From Melanocharis versteri (taxonomy: Eukaryota > Chordata > Aves > Passeriformes > Melanocharitidae): a stretch of DNA of 64,000 nt. The notes below the pieces were generated by a model, which was given only the letters and a program-made list of their open reading frames with translations, was not told where the DNA came from and ran no database searches. A program made the position numbers and the translations under genes. The stretch is taken from assembly GCA_013397845.1 (NCBI GenBank), contig VZTG01001067.1:1423233-1487232 (forward strand), in the 5' to 3' direction. This document shows, in pieces, positions 36,132 through 49,000 of this stretch; positions within the stretch are counted from its first letter, which is position 1, and the number at the start of each line of letters is the position of its first letter.

Positions 36132-39100
36132 ACAGATTTTGTCTGCAGGTAAATATTGCTTATTAGTTCCACAATTGATTCTTATTGAAATTAACAAGGT
36201 ATTTTTCTTTTCTAGGATAAGGTACTCTGATTTAATTAGGAATATGCAGTTATGTTACTCTTTGCATTCGAATAGATAGTGCATTAATTTTAGAGACTGA
36301 ATCCAAAATTGTTCATACAAGATGAAATAGCTACCTTCATTCAGTTTGAGCTAGGCATCACAACCCTGAGTCACTGCAATTTCTGCTAGAATTGTAGTCC
36401 CTGGTTGCTCTTGCCACAAGTGTGCTGAATGATGCAGAAAGCAGCATTACATCTGCTATTACACTACTAATTAAAATGTATTTTAATCCCCTAAAAATAT
36501 CATAATAGCATTTTCCTTCTCTGTGCTTACACATACCAATAGATACACACACAAGAGAAGACAGTTTTATTGGCAATGCAAAATCTCCAAAAGTGATCAC
36601 TGTGATGTACATAATTTCACAGAGCACCTTTTGTACCCATTATTTAGGAACTTGGCCTTTGTGGGTGGTGCAGTCCCACAAAGCAAGTTGCAGTGGCTGA
36701 AACATAATGGCCTTTGCACTAGGAAGTGTGCTAAAGGTTATTAAATGACAAATACATAGATATTCACAAAACACGAAGTCTGAAACTCTCTAACTACATT
36801 TTTGTCCATGCCATGTGAATTTCTCCCAGGAGAACCATATATTTCTTGTAAATGGCATCCCAGTCTGGGCACAAGAACAGTGGTCCTACTGCAGTCTCCA
36901 TTTTAGTATTAGGGCAATCTAGCAGGAAGACTTCCACTCAGTGTACAATCCACAACAGCACAACTCCACTTTCTGCTTATTATTACCCCAGTTATATGAT
37001 TTATTACTCTTGCTTGAGGTTCTTAACCAATGTTTGTCTGTCAGATTTCTCTCATTTTGTTGCCAGAGCTTATCTCCAATCTTCAAAAAGACTTTGATTT
37101 CTGATTCTACCATCCAGTGTGTGTTTTTTCCCATCAGGGTTTAAGCTGGGTCATTGCATCAACCCGTGTACCATCTCCACATAAATGTATATTAAATTAT
37201 TCAAAATTACTGCAGTCTGGGGAACTCCTAGCCACCGTTGCTGGGGATCATGACCTCGCTGCCTCAGTGAAGTAGGCAACTCCTTGAGTCAGAGTCTCAG
37301 CACAGCGATTTTGTTCTCTTTAAAAAGTGTTTTCTTCAGGCTGGTGTGCTCCTTCCAGCTCACCGCTGTACATCTGCTCACCACATGCACACCAGTGCTA
37401 CAGTAGCCTGGTGACACTGGAGCTTAGGGACTCCTGTCTATATTTGCTGCTGCACAATTGCCTTCCCTGCCAGCAGCCTGAAGGGCAGGAGAAAAGGGTC
37501 TAATGCATCTCTTTTTCCATGTCAGTGCCTCTGGAAAATGCCCCCAGAGCAATCCTACAGCTATTTTTAGCAGCTGTGAAGCTTCTTATGTCTTGACAGT
37601 ACAAGATAGCAAAGAAAAAATTCCTTACTTCAAGTCTGAAGTAAGAAAAATCATCATAATACAAATTGTCTACTAAGCCAAACTTCCATTTTTCATAAAT
37701 ATTTCAGTAGAGAAGCTTGCTGTCAGTGGCTGGATGACTGCAATTACTGCATACTTCTAAAGAAAAATGTCCTTCTATAGTTTTATTACTATGGATACTT
37801 TTTCCAATAGAGTAAAACAGTTTAGACTTACAAATCAGCCAAAAAGATTTAAATAGATGGATTTAAAATAAGAAAAGTGGAAGATAAGTGCATAAAACTG
37901 TTCCAGAAAATCCGGGCCATAGTTCATTTATCTTTGATTATGCACTTCTAAAGATGGGAAGTGCTCATTGAAGTTAATGAATATTTTGGTTCTTTATCAG
38001 CTTGTGGATCAGAGCCTTGATATAAACACAGCTGGTGTGTGTTCAACGACATCTTCTACTGCTTTGCCAGTTATAGGATGTTATCTAATGAGATCTTCTG
38101 AGGATGTTTATCAAGTTAGCTTGAGTTTGGCAGAAGTAGATTATGTAAGCACTTTGCAACAGAAACATACACAAAATATGCCTAAAGCTTTTAAACTTCT
38201 TCCCCAAAAAAATGCAATTAAAACATGAAGTTGTATATTACATATTTCATAAAATATCATCATACTTATAAATTGCACGTGAAATTTGTGGGACATGGTT
38301 CATCCATAACAATGAAGTAATTTAGATTTATATTTAGTTTCACATCATAGTACATCTGTTTGATTTGATTTTAAAATTCTCTTGCTACAGATTAATATTT
38401 GATGTCTATTTAAGTTGTCCATGTGTAACTTCTATGGGAACAGTGGCCCTGCTTGAGATATTGCCATGCTGTACCACGTGCTGCAGTGAAATGGATGGCT
38501 AATCCATAAACAGGTCCATGCTTTTTCAAAAGAAAATAAATTAACACACCTATTTATGGAATTTCTGAAAAAAATACAGAATTTGCTGGATCTCAAGGTT
38601 AGGGAATATAAGAAAAGTATTAAAAATATCTTGGATTGGGGTTTAAGTGGCTGCAGTCTGTTATCATCACAGAATAAATACTATTTGATATTTATTTTAG
38701 GAGCACACAAAAGAAAGGATAGGAAGATGCTGCCACTGGTGGAATCAGCTGATGTCAGAGGTGTCCTGTGCTTAGGGGTTCCTGGTGTCCTGTACAAACG
38801 TGCTGCCTGTCACCTTGATGCTGCCTCACGAGGGCATTCCTACTTAGTTACGGTTGGTGATGTTAAGGTGAAGGAACCAACGCATCAAAGGTGATGAATA
38901 AACCTCTCGGAATGCTCTGACAGGGTGACTTGTGAAAAAGAAAGAAAGCTTACTGATAACTGAAATGTAAAGTGAAGAACTAAGGCCATTTCTGATGGGA
39001 ACACTAATTTTAGTCCCTACTGAATTCTGAGCCTAATATGCTGATGTTCGTGTCCTGCAGGTGTCTAAGTGAATTAACTAAACTCCCTGTTTAGGCCCAC

Positions 39101-39829
39101 AGCCCTTGCAATGCAAATAAGGAGAAGGGAATAGCTATTTCTATGGGCAAGAGACAGTATCAAATGATTTTTAATATTACCAGTGGCAGTTAGTGTTGGT
39201 TCTTTTCATCTGAATGAGAACTTTGACTTTCAGGGGAACACGGGAAGGTTGTGCTGAGCGTGTTTGAAAATCCTTCTGACAATGTGACTGTTCAGAGTGA
39301 GAAATTATTTATATTTATACTGTATCTCTGCTTCTGCATTACTTTCTTCTCTGGAAATGCAGCTCCAGTTACATTGCCAAGTTCCTAGAAATCTGGACTG
39401 GAAGTGATGTTTGTAAATTAAATTAATACTTCACCATCCACAAATAAGTCTCCTTTAAGAAAATATTGCACAGCCTCAATATGATAAAACATAGTGTAGC
39501 TGTTCTCTCTGTTTTCTATTTGCCACTGCAGCCTTCTGAGAAAACACTAATGAATGACTCAGAAAAGAGGAAAATAAAGTTTTATCATGTGAGAGGTGAA
39601 ATATAGGAAACATTTCAATAAGGCAGTATTCCCTTGGCAACTTCCAAGCTTTTCTGTCTAATGCAGAAAACCAAAGTGATAGTTTCAGCACGTGCACGGT
39701 TAGGTGTATGGGGTGGGACAGAAAACAGGCACAGGTACAATCTGATTTTAGCATTTCATAGTCATCGTTCTTACAAAGTAGTAATTCCTTTATTCTCAGA
39801 GCGAATGCCTGACTTAAGTTTGCTTGTTT

Positions 39830-39975
39830 GCTCCCGTAGTTAGGAACTTTACTTTCTCTTCGAGGGAAACCCCAGCCGAAGTTGACGTGGCGGTGAAGTT
39901 TTCCCTCTGGCCACTAGATGCTCGCACAGCCCCACAGCTCTGGATGCTCGCGGCCGCCGAGCAGGAGCCGGGCTT
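39830..39975. promoter_or_regulatory. Short CpG-rich cluster with NotI site and CTCF-like motif
   Basis: About eleven CpG occur in 140 bases, against a background where CpG is rare. The cluster holds GCGGCCGC (39950-39957), a word that marks CpG islands, and CCACTAGATGCT (39911-39922), which matches the CTCF core at 10 of 12 positions. An A-rich run follows at about 40037-40072. A regulatory or promoter role is inferred from composition only. Confidence 0.4.
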
Positions 39976-40036
39976 TTTTACATTAAAAACAAAACAAAGA
40001 AAAGGCCTTAAGCTAGAAGAATACCAGGGGAAAACT

Positions 40037-40072
40037 TAAAAAAAAAAAAAACCAAAACAACAAAACAAACAG
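40037..40072. repeat. A-rich low-complexity run
   Basis: Fourteen consecutive A are followed by AC-rich words ending 'acaaaacaaacagg'. It could be a simple low-complexity tract or a decayed retroposon tail; no retroposon body is recognised upstream. Confidence 0.6.
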
Positions 40073-40829
40073 GAATTTCCAGAATCAAGGTGTGTATGTT
40101 GTCTTGATTTGGTCCATATGTGCATACATGATGACGCTTATTAAATTAATAATCAGACTTTTTCTAAAGACTGGAGACCACATTTGGTGCACATAAAATG
40201 TTAGTTGTTTATTTTTCTTCACTTCAGCATATATATTCTGAATTATTTATCACATAAACCATACAAGCTCCACTTTCAATATAGAATTTTGTGTATCTTT
40301 TCATACCATCTTCTGTGTTCACAGTATCCTCATCTTCTACCCGTGGTTAATAAACTTTCAACTTTCCTGGGTAGCACCTAGAAGGCCAGATAATTGTATT
40401 CTGATCTTGTGGATAAGAAGCTGAGCCACAGAGGGTAAACCCAGCATTTCTCAGTGAAATTATTTAATCTCGTATCCAGTATAAGAAATCAGTTCTACAA
40501 ACTTTAGTGCTCTAGAACATGTTTTAATGCACTCTGCGTTCGAAGCCCAAGCTGGCTTTGCTTTCTGCAAGGGCTCAGCACCTTTGCAGGATGCATCCCA
40601 GACTTGGGAGCCAGAAGGAAGAGGAGTGTTTGTCCCTCTGCGATGCTGAACAGATGGGGTGGAATCTGCTTCTCCAGAGAAGCCCTCAGTGGCCTTGGGT
40701 AGTCCCTTCTAGCTTTTCCTGTCACCCGCGCCCAGGCCAGTCTGTCTGGGTCCTTCTGCAACAAATGAATTAGAGGACACATTCCTGACACAAAGGCTGC
40801 TCTCGTTTCCTGATTTAGAGGTCTTCCTC
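40073..40829. other. Unannotated DNA between two CpG clusters
   Basis: No feature is supported. Composition shifts from A+T-rich to G+C-richer toward 40.55 kb. A 120-codon - strand frame at 40504-40866 overlaps + strand frames of similar size and has no recognisable motif. Confidence 0.45.
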
Positions 40830-41047
40830 CGAACCGGTGGCATTCCGCACGCAGGGAAGCGAGCACGGCGTCAGCCCGGTGCTACAGCCCGATCGCATCA
40901 CCGAGGGGCACTGTTGCCTTGGCTTGAAGCACCAGCCCTGGAAAATGACGGCTCGGGGAGTAAAGGATCTCCGCCCCCAGCCCGGGCGCTACTCCAACGA
41001 GCTGCCCTACCCCATCAAGGCTGCACTACCCTGATAACCGGGAATAG
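40830..41047 (+). other. Candidate CpG-island exon with short coding-like ORF
   Basis: About seventeen CpG lie in 200 bases, indicating a small CpG island. Within it, an ATG at 40945 opens a 29-codon frame (MTARGVKDLRP...PYPIKAALP) ending in TGA at 41032-41034. Thirteen bases later the sequence ends ATAG|GTGAGA, a good splice donor with GT at 41048-41049. The frame upstream of the ATG stays open to about 40837. I do not recognise the peptide. The picture fits a first exon holding either a short upstream ORF or part of a non-coding transcript. No acceptor or partner exon can be assigned. Confidence 0.35.
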
Positions 41048-42663
41048 GTGAGAATTAGAGAGGTAATGCCTAGTACTTGGGCTTTTTGCTGAGATTACCT
41101 CTCACTAACAACTGTGAAATTGCCTCCGAGTTATCCACTGGGGGCTAACAGAGACCGAGTCATTTTGCGTTCAGTGTACGGTATGATTCAACTGGTCTGA
41201 ATAAAGGTAGCGGTAACAAGCTCTCATACATTCATTTCTCAAAGAGACACCAAACCTTGAATTTAAAAAAACCGATTTATCCATATAATTTCAAACTCCT
41301 TCCATGAATGCTGCAGACAACGTCAGGAATCAGATCCTGATCTTGGTTGCTCTGATTGTGGAGTGAAAAAAACACCAGTAGCTTCAACAGATTTTTATTA
41401 GATTAGTTCCATTTGTGCTACCACAAAACTGTTTTAGCCTTGGAACTGGCAGCTTAGTTACATGACTGTGAAGGTCCTGGTCACTGCACCAGAAACAAGA
41501 TTACAGAAGGCTTTTCCTTTTAATGGCATTTCTGCCAGTTTGTACTTCTGGCATGAATATTCTTTTAAAATAGCTCTCTGAAGGCAATTAAGGAAAACAA
41601 AAAAATAAGGAGAATAAAGAGACTGTCATTAGTAATCCAAGAAGGGTTTAATTTCTGAGAAAGGATTAACAATGAAGACAAAGAGCAGAACGAGAAGGCA
41701 ATTGCTGTTGTCATTATCAGCAATTTCTTCAAATTAAGTTGGCAAGTCTTGTATTCAGTGTGCAATATTCATTGTGGATTGGCATTTGAAAAGATTTGTA
41801 AGAATTAAAAGTAAGTCTTTAGAGCAAAGCAGCAGCAATATGGTCTTGGATTGTGACCTTGGGTAAATTCCATCAGGACTTCAGTGCAGCTCTAGCCATG
41901 TAATATATCACTTGGTCCTGGGGAGATCCTGTATCTTTTCACTGTTCTCCTGATCCCTCAGGGAAAAGTTAAGCACATGAAGTTTTTTGCAGGCCAGCCA
42001 AAACTTTGCTTTCTGCTTTGCAGATCTATGTAGAAACAACATAGCAGACCTCTGCAAAATTAAACGAGCAGCCTGGTTTAGAATGGAGGAAACATTAATA
42101 ATAATATTAGGGCGAAGGAAATTGAGCTGGGAATTTCCTTCTTTGCAATAGTGACGAGCTTCACCAGGTAACGGTGAGTTGTGATAGGGACGGCTGAAGA
42201 ACCTCAGCTAATTTTTATCATAATAGGATTTGCTTGGTGGGGAGCTCACTCCAGTGAGAGGAATGAAATGTCACTGAACATGTGGAATTTCTAAGCAAAA
42301 AGAGTAACCAATGAATGGCAGTGCAATATTAACATTGTTTCCTTCAGGTCATATCATCAAGCAAATATCATCAAGGAGATGGGAAATGTCAGGGTGTGGC
42401 CTGTGCCCATCCTTCATGATCTAAGGTACTGCCCCAAAACAATGGGCTGGTGGCTCCTCAAATCTGCCTTTCCCTGGCTTTGCCAAGAATGCATTGGAAT
42501 ACCCTGATCTCATCCTGATGCAGAATGAGAAAATTGCATAAAGCATCCCAGGTTGTGAGATTAGTTCAGATCACATCGTCAAGGAACCTGATGTCTTTGT
42601 CTCTGTCCCCTAATACCTTCCAGCTTTGCTTAGCCAAGGCCACTGTGCTCGCAAAACAAAACG
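41048..42663. other. Unannotated DNA, part possibly conserved non-coding
   Basis: No gene is supported. About 42060-42360 is free of repeats and rich in A/T-core transcription-factor words such as 'aaacattaataataatatta' and CCAAT-like 'taaccaatgaatgg'. I see no direct proof of constraint. Confidence 0.4.
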
Positions 42664-43030
42664 AGACCTTGCTATTCTCATTCAGCCTCACACTTGCTCC
42701 TTGCAGTGCTTCTCTTGGCATTTCCCACCATTCTTTCGTGTCCTGCATCTCTGCTGCTCCTGCCTCTTTTCCCCCTCTGCTTTCCCTGCTTTCTCTGCTG
42801 CTTTTGTCTGCTGCTCCCCACTGTGCCTCTGTTAATCCCTTTGTTGTGTCCCTCACGCCGGTGCGAGCAGCACTCCTCCGTCAGCCTCTGCTCTTCCTGC
42901 TTCTCCTCGCTGTGCATCCAGCCACTTCCCCTCGTGTATCTGCCGCTGTGCCATGCACAGCTGCTGCTCTTCTCCCCACCTCCACCACTCCCGCTGCTGC
43001 TGCTGCTCCAAAAACAGTTTTGACCAGCTC
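42664..43030. repeat. Pyrimidine-rich tract (C/T on the + strand)
   Basis: About 360 bases are dominated by C and T on the + strand with many 'ctgctg' and 'cttctc' words, so stop codons are scarce on both strands. It opens overlapping frames of 173 codons (42525-43046, +, ATG start), 109 codons (42694-43023, +), 137 codons (42678-43091, -) and 96 codons (42566-42856, -). The 173-codon frame is rich in L, S and A with an alanine run near its end, which reflects composition. I do not recognise a domain and do not call a gene. Confidence 0.55.
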
Positions 43031-46000
43031 TACTTCCAAACAATGAGGCTTTGACCTCTCTCCCCTGGGAGAAGATTTCACAGCCAAACACGTCTCACTG
43101 GCAGGAGCTTTTCCTGATATTCAGCCTGTTTCCTTCTCCCATTGCTCCTACTTAAATCTCTTTATATTGAACTAACAGCTCATGCCCCAGGCTAGGTGTT
43201 TTACCCCTCCTTTTCTGCCTGTTGCAAAGAAGGGCTGGATACAGATAGTGTGGCCAAAACGAACAGGGACACCCTCCTAATATGCAGCTCTGTCTGTCCA
43301 AGTAAGCAAGCTCCTGTCGTACCCAGAAGGAGCAGAACAAACACTGTTACCATAATGAAAAATAGGCCACGTGCCTTACAAAAATTCACCAAGGGCCAAA
43401 TCTTGATCAGTTTTTATTCATCTGAAGGAAAGATACTCACATGGACAGCTGTGTCAACAGCCTGTGAGCCAGGGGCTGAGTGAATCTGAGCTCCTGAAGG
43501 GGAACAGTGATCTGAAATAGGTGAATAAGGCCCAAAAAGAGTACGTTTGGTTGTGGAGGGAGAGGTTTGAACCCAGGAGGTGGAGGAGAAAACCACTAAG
43601 CTCGCACAGAGTGCAAAAGCAGGAGACACTGAGTTTAGTTAGTGAAAAAAAAAAAAAAGAAGAAATAAAACAGACTGTATGGAAGGGAGAGGAGTGGAAG
43701 GGGGGTTCAGGCAGCTGGATGTGGGCTGAGGTGCATTAGGTGACCTGCAGTTGGATGCCAAGGGTTGAGTGGGGCTAAAGGTGAACGCATCCCACACACA
43801 CAGTGAGGTCAATAAATCGTGGAATGACTGAACACAACTGTGAAGAGACTTGTGTTTTAAGGGTGCAGACTGTCTTTTAATGAAATATCAGAAAAGTGCT
43901 CAGTTGAAGGGGAGATTAAGACTGATACTAAAGCTCCATTTCAGAAACTTAAAGTTTCTAAGGCAGCCAACTGATGTCTGTATACCTGTCTCCAGGGCTG
44001 GTGTGAAACAGAAGTGGTCATCACCCACACAACCACTGAGATTCCTCCTTGCTAGGCTCAACACACATGCCAGGGATAGAGAAGGCAGGTTTTCTGCATA
44101 GAGTGAGCCAATGGAACTGCTGAAGAAAGGTGGAAATTTTCTGTTCCTTCCTACCCTCCCAGCTGCATCTTCTGGACACTTACTGGGCTCTAGCACTTGT
44201 TCACACCTTTCATCAACTGATCTCACTCACTAAACTATCACAAACAAATCCATTCCTTCTCCTGTGATCAGTTTTCTGCTGGCTTAGTGAATTGGTGCAT
44301 AGCAAGGGTTCAGAGAGTATAATTTTTAAAGCACGAACCACAGCTGCTTGGGTACAGGATAATGAAGATGAAGGGAAGATGGAGCATTATTTTTCCTCAT
44401 CAGAGGAAAGACTTGAGCCTAGCTGGGTGTACACAGCGCTATAACCTGAGTGAGCATCTTCCTTTTCTCAGGAGTTTTAAAATGTGCCAACCAATATGTT
44501 CCCATTAGCACGTTGTAAGGGCTGCTCATTTTCCTAGTCTAGACAGGCCTTTCAAGCAGACGTGCAGATCTGCCTTCAGGCATTTTGTCAGGGCAATCCT
44601 CAAAAGCACCTTTCAGAGGCTCAACAGACAACTTCAGATGGCAATTTGGAATCTTATTCTTGGTGGTTAAAATAGCTTATTTTGGCCAGTCCAAAAGCTA
44701 AATTATTAATACCAGATGAATTAATAGCAGTGAAAACTGCTCATTAGAAATTATAATGGCACTGAACACCATAACAGATCCCCTATAGTGTAAATCAACC
44801 TGGTCCCATTTATTTAATGAAGCTACGACTGCTTACAGCAGCCAAGGATCTGCCCTAACATTTTCATGCTTTTGCATGTACCTAACATACCACTGCAACC
44901 TTCTCGCTCAATTTTTCTGCCATTCTTATAATTTTTCCCTTAGAGGGCTTCTTTAGACATAGCAAAGACTGCTTGGTAATTTTTATGTCTAGCCTCCTAT
45001 TTCCCTTGCTACTCTCCCCCACAGTAATTTGTGTGAGGAAAAGGTAAATCAGAGCCACATGTTGCCTTTCTAAGCCCGAGATAAAGGACAGCAGCAATAT
45101 CATTTGCTGTGAATTCACTGGGATTAGGCAAAATGCTGTTAACTGTGGAGAAGATCACGGTATCAGCATGCTTCCTGTGTTTTGCATGTTACTTTGTCGG
45201 GACAAGCTCAGTTTCTTCTGTCGATGTAAGAGGCAGCTGAGGGTGGTACATCATGTCCTGGGCTTCCTGGGCAGTGGGCCCATCGCCCTCCAACAAGCTG
45301 GCACAATGAGATATGCCATGCTCAGCCAACCTAACATGCTGTACCTAGTGAAGGCACTAGCTGAAGGTATGGAGAACACACAAATATTTAAAAATTCTTG
45401 GGTACTGCTGTAACAAAAAGAGGTAGTCAAAATCAGAGTTTAGTTTGTTAATGAAAAAATAGGAGGGGGATTACATTGTGATTTTTTCCAAGTAAACTGT
45501 AATAGTCATGTAAATCTGAAAACGTGACATTTTTCTTTGGAAATGCCACCATTGTAGTGTGTATGTGTATGTTTCTAATCTGTTTTGTCTCCTGTAGTAG
45601 AGAGGGAGTTGTGTATCACTTGCATCACTGGTTACATCCCACCAAGGGAGATACAGTCCAGTCGGTTTCTGCATCTCTAGAACAAAGATGGGCATTATTA
45701 CTGGATCAAAGAAAAACCTCCTTTATTAATATCACATCTAGGGTCTGACAGTCCACCAGGCCACAGCACAAAGAACCATGGTCTATTCCAATGAAGTCAA
45801 GAGCATCACTGTGGAATTACATTACATGAGTGCAGACTAAACTCTTAGTCTTATTCTGGCTGTTTTATCTGTTCCCAGTTACTCTAATTAGCACTTCCCT
45901 GAGGACTGATTAATCCACCTATCTCCAGCTGAAGAGTGCAAAGCTGACTATTTGAACAGAAATTTAATGCTTCCCGTCAGATATTTTTAGGAACTATTTA

Positions 46001-49000
46001 TTTCATGCCACATTTCCTTAGTTTTGCATCTATGTTGGAGTTACATGTGTGCAAAAAAGTGTGTGTGTCCTGTGCTTACATCTATGCTGGAAATAAATAA
46101 AACCCACAGATCATTTTAGCATTTCAGGTAATGCTCTTACACTAGAGCTGCTGGCCAGTGCTTGTTTGTAACACATTTGCTTAAAATCAGTGTTTTCCAG
46201 TGTTTCAAGAACTAATTATCAACAACATTTAATGAACACTCAGCAGTCCTGGACTAGTCAATTGTACCACCTGTAGCCAAGTGGCTTCAAAGATTACTCT
46301 TCTGCCACATTAGGCATGTTGGAGGGACTTAGGCATTGTTGATACTGGTACTGGAACAATTTTGCCCAAATCAATGCTGTTATATTCATCTCAAGCTTAA
46401 AGACTTGGGGGATGTTTTCTCCACTTCATTCTGGGCTCTGAGACGTGCAGTGCTCTCCTGAAGCTTCTAGCACTGAATCTCAGCAAATGATACCTGGATG
46501 TGTTTGCTTTGAAGACAGAAAATATTCTTACATGCAGAGGGACCTCTTAATACTTCTCTAGGGCACTTCCATCACCTACCATAACTTTGCTCAGGGCCAC
46601 CATGCTTTGCTGTAGGCCTTGTTTGATGGAAGATGCTGCACCTGAGGTACATAAACATAAAACTTATCAACATAAAAATCCCCCTTTCAGCAGAAAACTA
46701 ACCACAACTGCAGTGTAAAACCCGCACCAATATTCCAACCAGCTTCTTGGTGTAAATGAGGATAGGGACACATTGATTTACAGCACAAACAGCTGGGCTA
46801 TGAACAGAAGGGTGCCAGCACCAGCTGCACAGTGCTTACCTATGAAGCCGTCACCCAGCTCAGCCCAACACAAATGTGAGGTGGCTGCCTTTCCTCCTCC
46901 TCCCAGGACCAAACAGTCTCAGGTTACTCCACGCTGGCTGTGGGCAGGAGTATGTCTCTGCACTGGAAGTTTCACAGGCTTTGATGATTTAATGTGTCTG
47001 TACCCTGAGGACAGGACTAGGTATTCCTGGTTTTCAGTCACAACCCCATGTCTTTTAAAAACTTGCTTAGCTCTTCTTTGCTCATTTCCTTTCCACCTTG
47101 CTGGCTTAATCCAGGCTTTGGTCAGGTGAGATGGCTCTGGGAAGCTTTCCCACTGTGAGATAGCTACTCCATTACCTCTGTTACTGTACATTTGTTTAAT
47201 TAATTGCTCATTTTGTTCCTGAGCTGTTGTGCTGGCCCAGTGCACTTAAGGTATGCATGAGTGCCTAAAAGGTGACGAGGCTCCTAGGGATGACTCTGTC
47301 CCTTTCATTTATTTATGGAAGTTGAGCACATGATCCCTTATAAATTGCAGGCACCACTTGCTCAGCCTGACTGTAGATACAGTGCCACAGGCTCCAGCCC
47401 CTCTCATCTGGCACTGACAGCAAGCAAGCAAGGCAGCAAGAACCATGCTGCAGAGAGCAGGACTGATCAGCCCAGATCAGGAAAGCAATTAAACTTTATG
47501 TGGCATTTGAACTGTGGACCTGGAGGTGCACAAAATAGCCTTTGGCCACTCTAAGATCTTTTTTTAAGTGCTGTGACTACTTAACAGAGGTAATTGTACG
47601 AGCATAAATCAAGGGTTCTGTTATTCCTCAAGAGGCCGACATTTATCACAGCAGACTTTAAAATTAATTTGAAGCATAGAAATTATGAGAATTTACATAG
47701 CAAATGGCTTATTGTCAACAGGCAATGTAGCAGAAGCTTCAGCAACAGCAGCTGAGACAAGCAGCCTCATCAGTATACGGGCTTATATTTAAGCACTGAA
47801 CTACGGCAGAGGTTGACAGATGTTCCTTCTGGTAGGAGTGCTGGCTTAAACCGCCCAAACTGATGGTTCTTATCCCTGAGCTGCTCTTTCAGACGTGCCT
47901 TGTTCAGTCTGGGTCACCATCCAGCCCCACAGACAGCTGCAATGAAAAAGGATAAGGCGGTGGCACAGCGTAGGAAGGAGAGAGGGTGTGGGGGCTTGAG
48001 CCGGCAGCGCTGCTAAAAGCCATCCTTGTCAGACTAGGTTCTAGCAGTCTGAAGCCCTGGGATCTTTGCTTCTTTTCTGCCTAGAGACAGTTTTGAAGGT
48101 TGCTCGAGTGTCAAACTGGGTGTTTCCAGGCACACTTCATCTACCTTCCGAATCTCTGGTGTGTGAGCAGGGAGTGGGTACAGTGGCATACTGTAGAATA
48201 TGCTGCACCTGTGTAAAATATAATCCATAGACGTTTCACTAATGTATACTTGAAGGATGGGATGAGGGAAGGTGACAAGAAGTTGTCCTCCATAGTAGAT
48301 CTGTGTGTTGAGGGAGTCCACCGAGGCATAAAACCTTCCTTGCCAGGCTACCTCAAGTCCAGTGCAGAGAATTTATTGTCCTGGATCCAGGCCCAAGGAG
48401 TGCAGCTCTGGCTCTGCTGCTATTTGAGTAGTCTGGGACCAACAATTTACCTGTAGTTCACTTTTCACCATCTGTTAAACATCTTAAGACAATTGTGCTG
48501 AATGTCAAACATGTTGGGCTCTGTATCAGCTGGGTTATAATTAATGAGTGGCTGTGATGTGGCTGTTGGAAGACTTCCACAGAAAGTGGAACTTCTTTTA
48601 TCCAAAACAACTCTGCTCCCCCTGCTCATCCTCTGCACTTTCCCTGTGGGTATGTGTAGCTGAATCACACAGCACTGATCTGGATTTCCTTGTTCATAAG
48701 CACTGCTTTTTTCCAGTACAAAAAGGAGATGCCAAACAAGGTTGTTGACGTCGTGTAATTTCTCTGAGGTGCTCAGATACCGAGTTGCTGAGCACGCTCT
48801 TGATAGATGAGATTAGATAAAGGAATGAGATCAAATAGCAGTTTTCTGTTACTACCTTCCAGACGGTTGAGATGGAGCTAATATGATGGGCATCCTGGGA
48901 ACACCTAAGAAAGATAGGTCATTGGGAATCAACTAAATAAACCATTTTCTCCTCCCAGAACTGCAACTATGCAGACACTGTCCCCCATCCCGTCCAACTC

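Larger units (their letters stand above)
32876..39829. other. Unannotated A+T-rich DNA
   Basis: No gene, RNA or repeat family is recognised across nearly 7 kb. It contains a 12-base perfect inverted repeat at 36098-36131 and a CTCF-like match on the - strand at 35687-35698. The frame at 38556-38894 (+, 112 codons, ATG start) has no recognisable motif. Confidence 0.5.

Noticed and set aside
41850..41880. Possible MIR word 'gtgaccttgggtaaattcc'
   Set aside because: Only one short block matches and the following SINE blocks are missing.
43550..43580. tRNA B-box-like 'aggtttgaaccc'
   Set aside because: No cloverleaf arms or A box can be folded around it.
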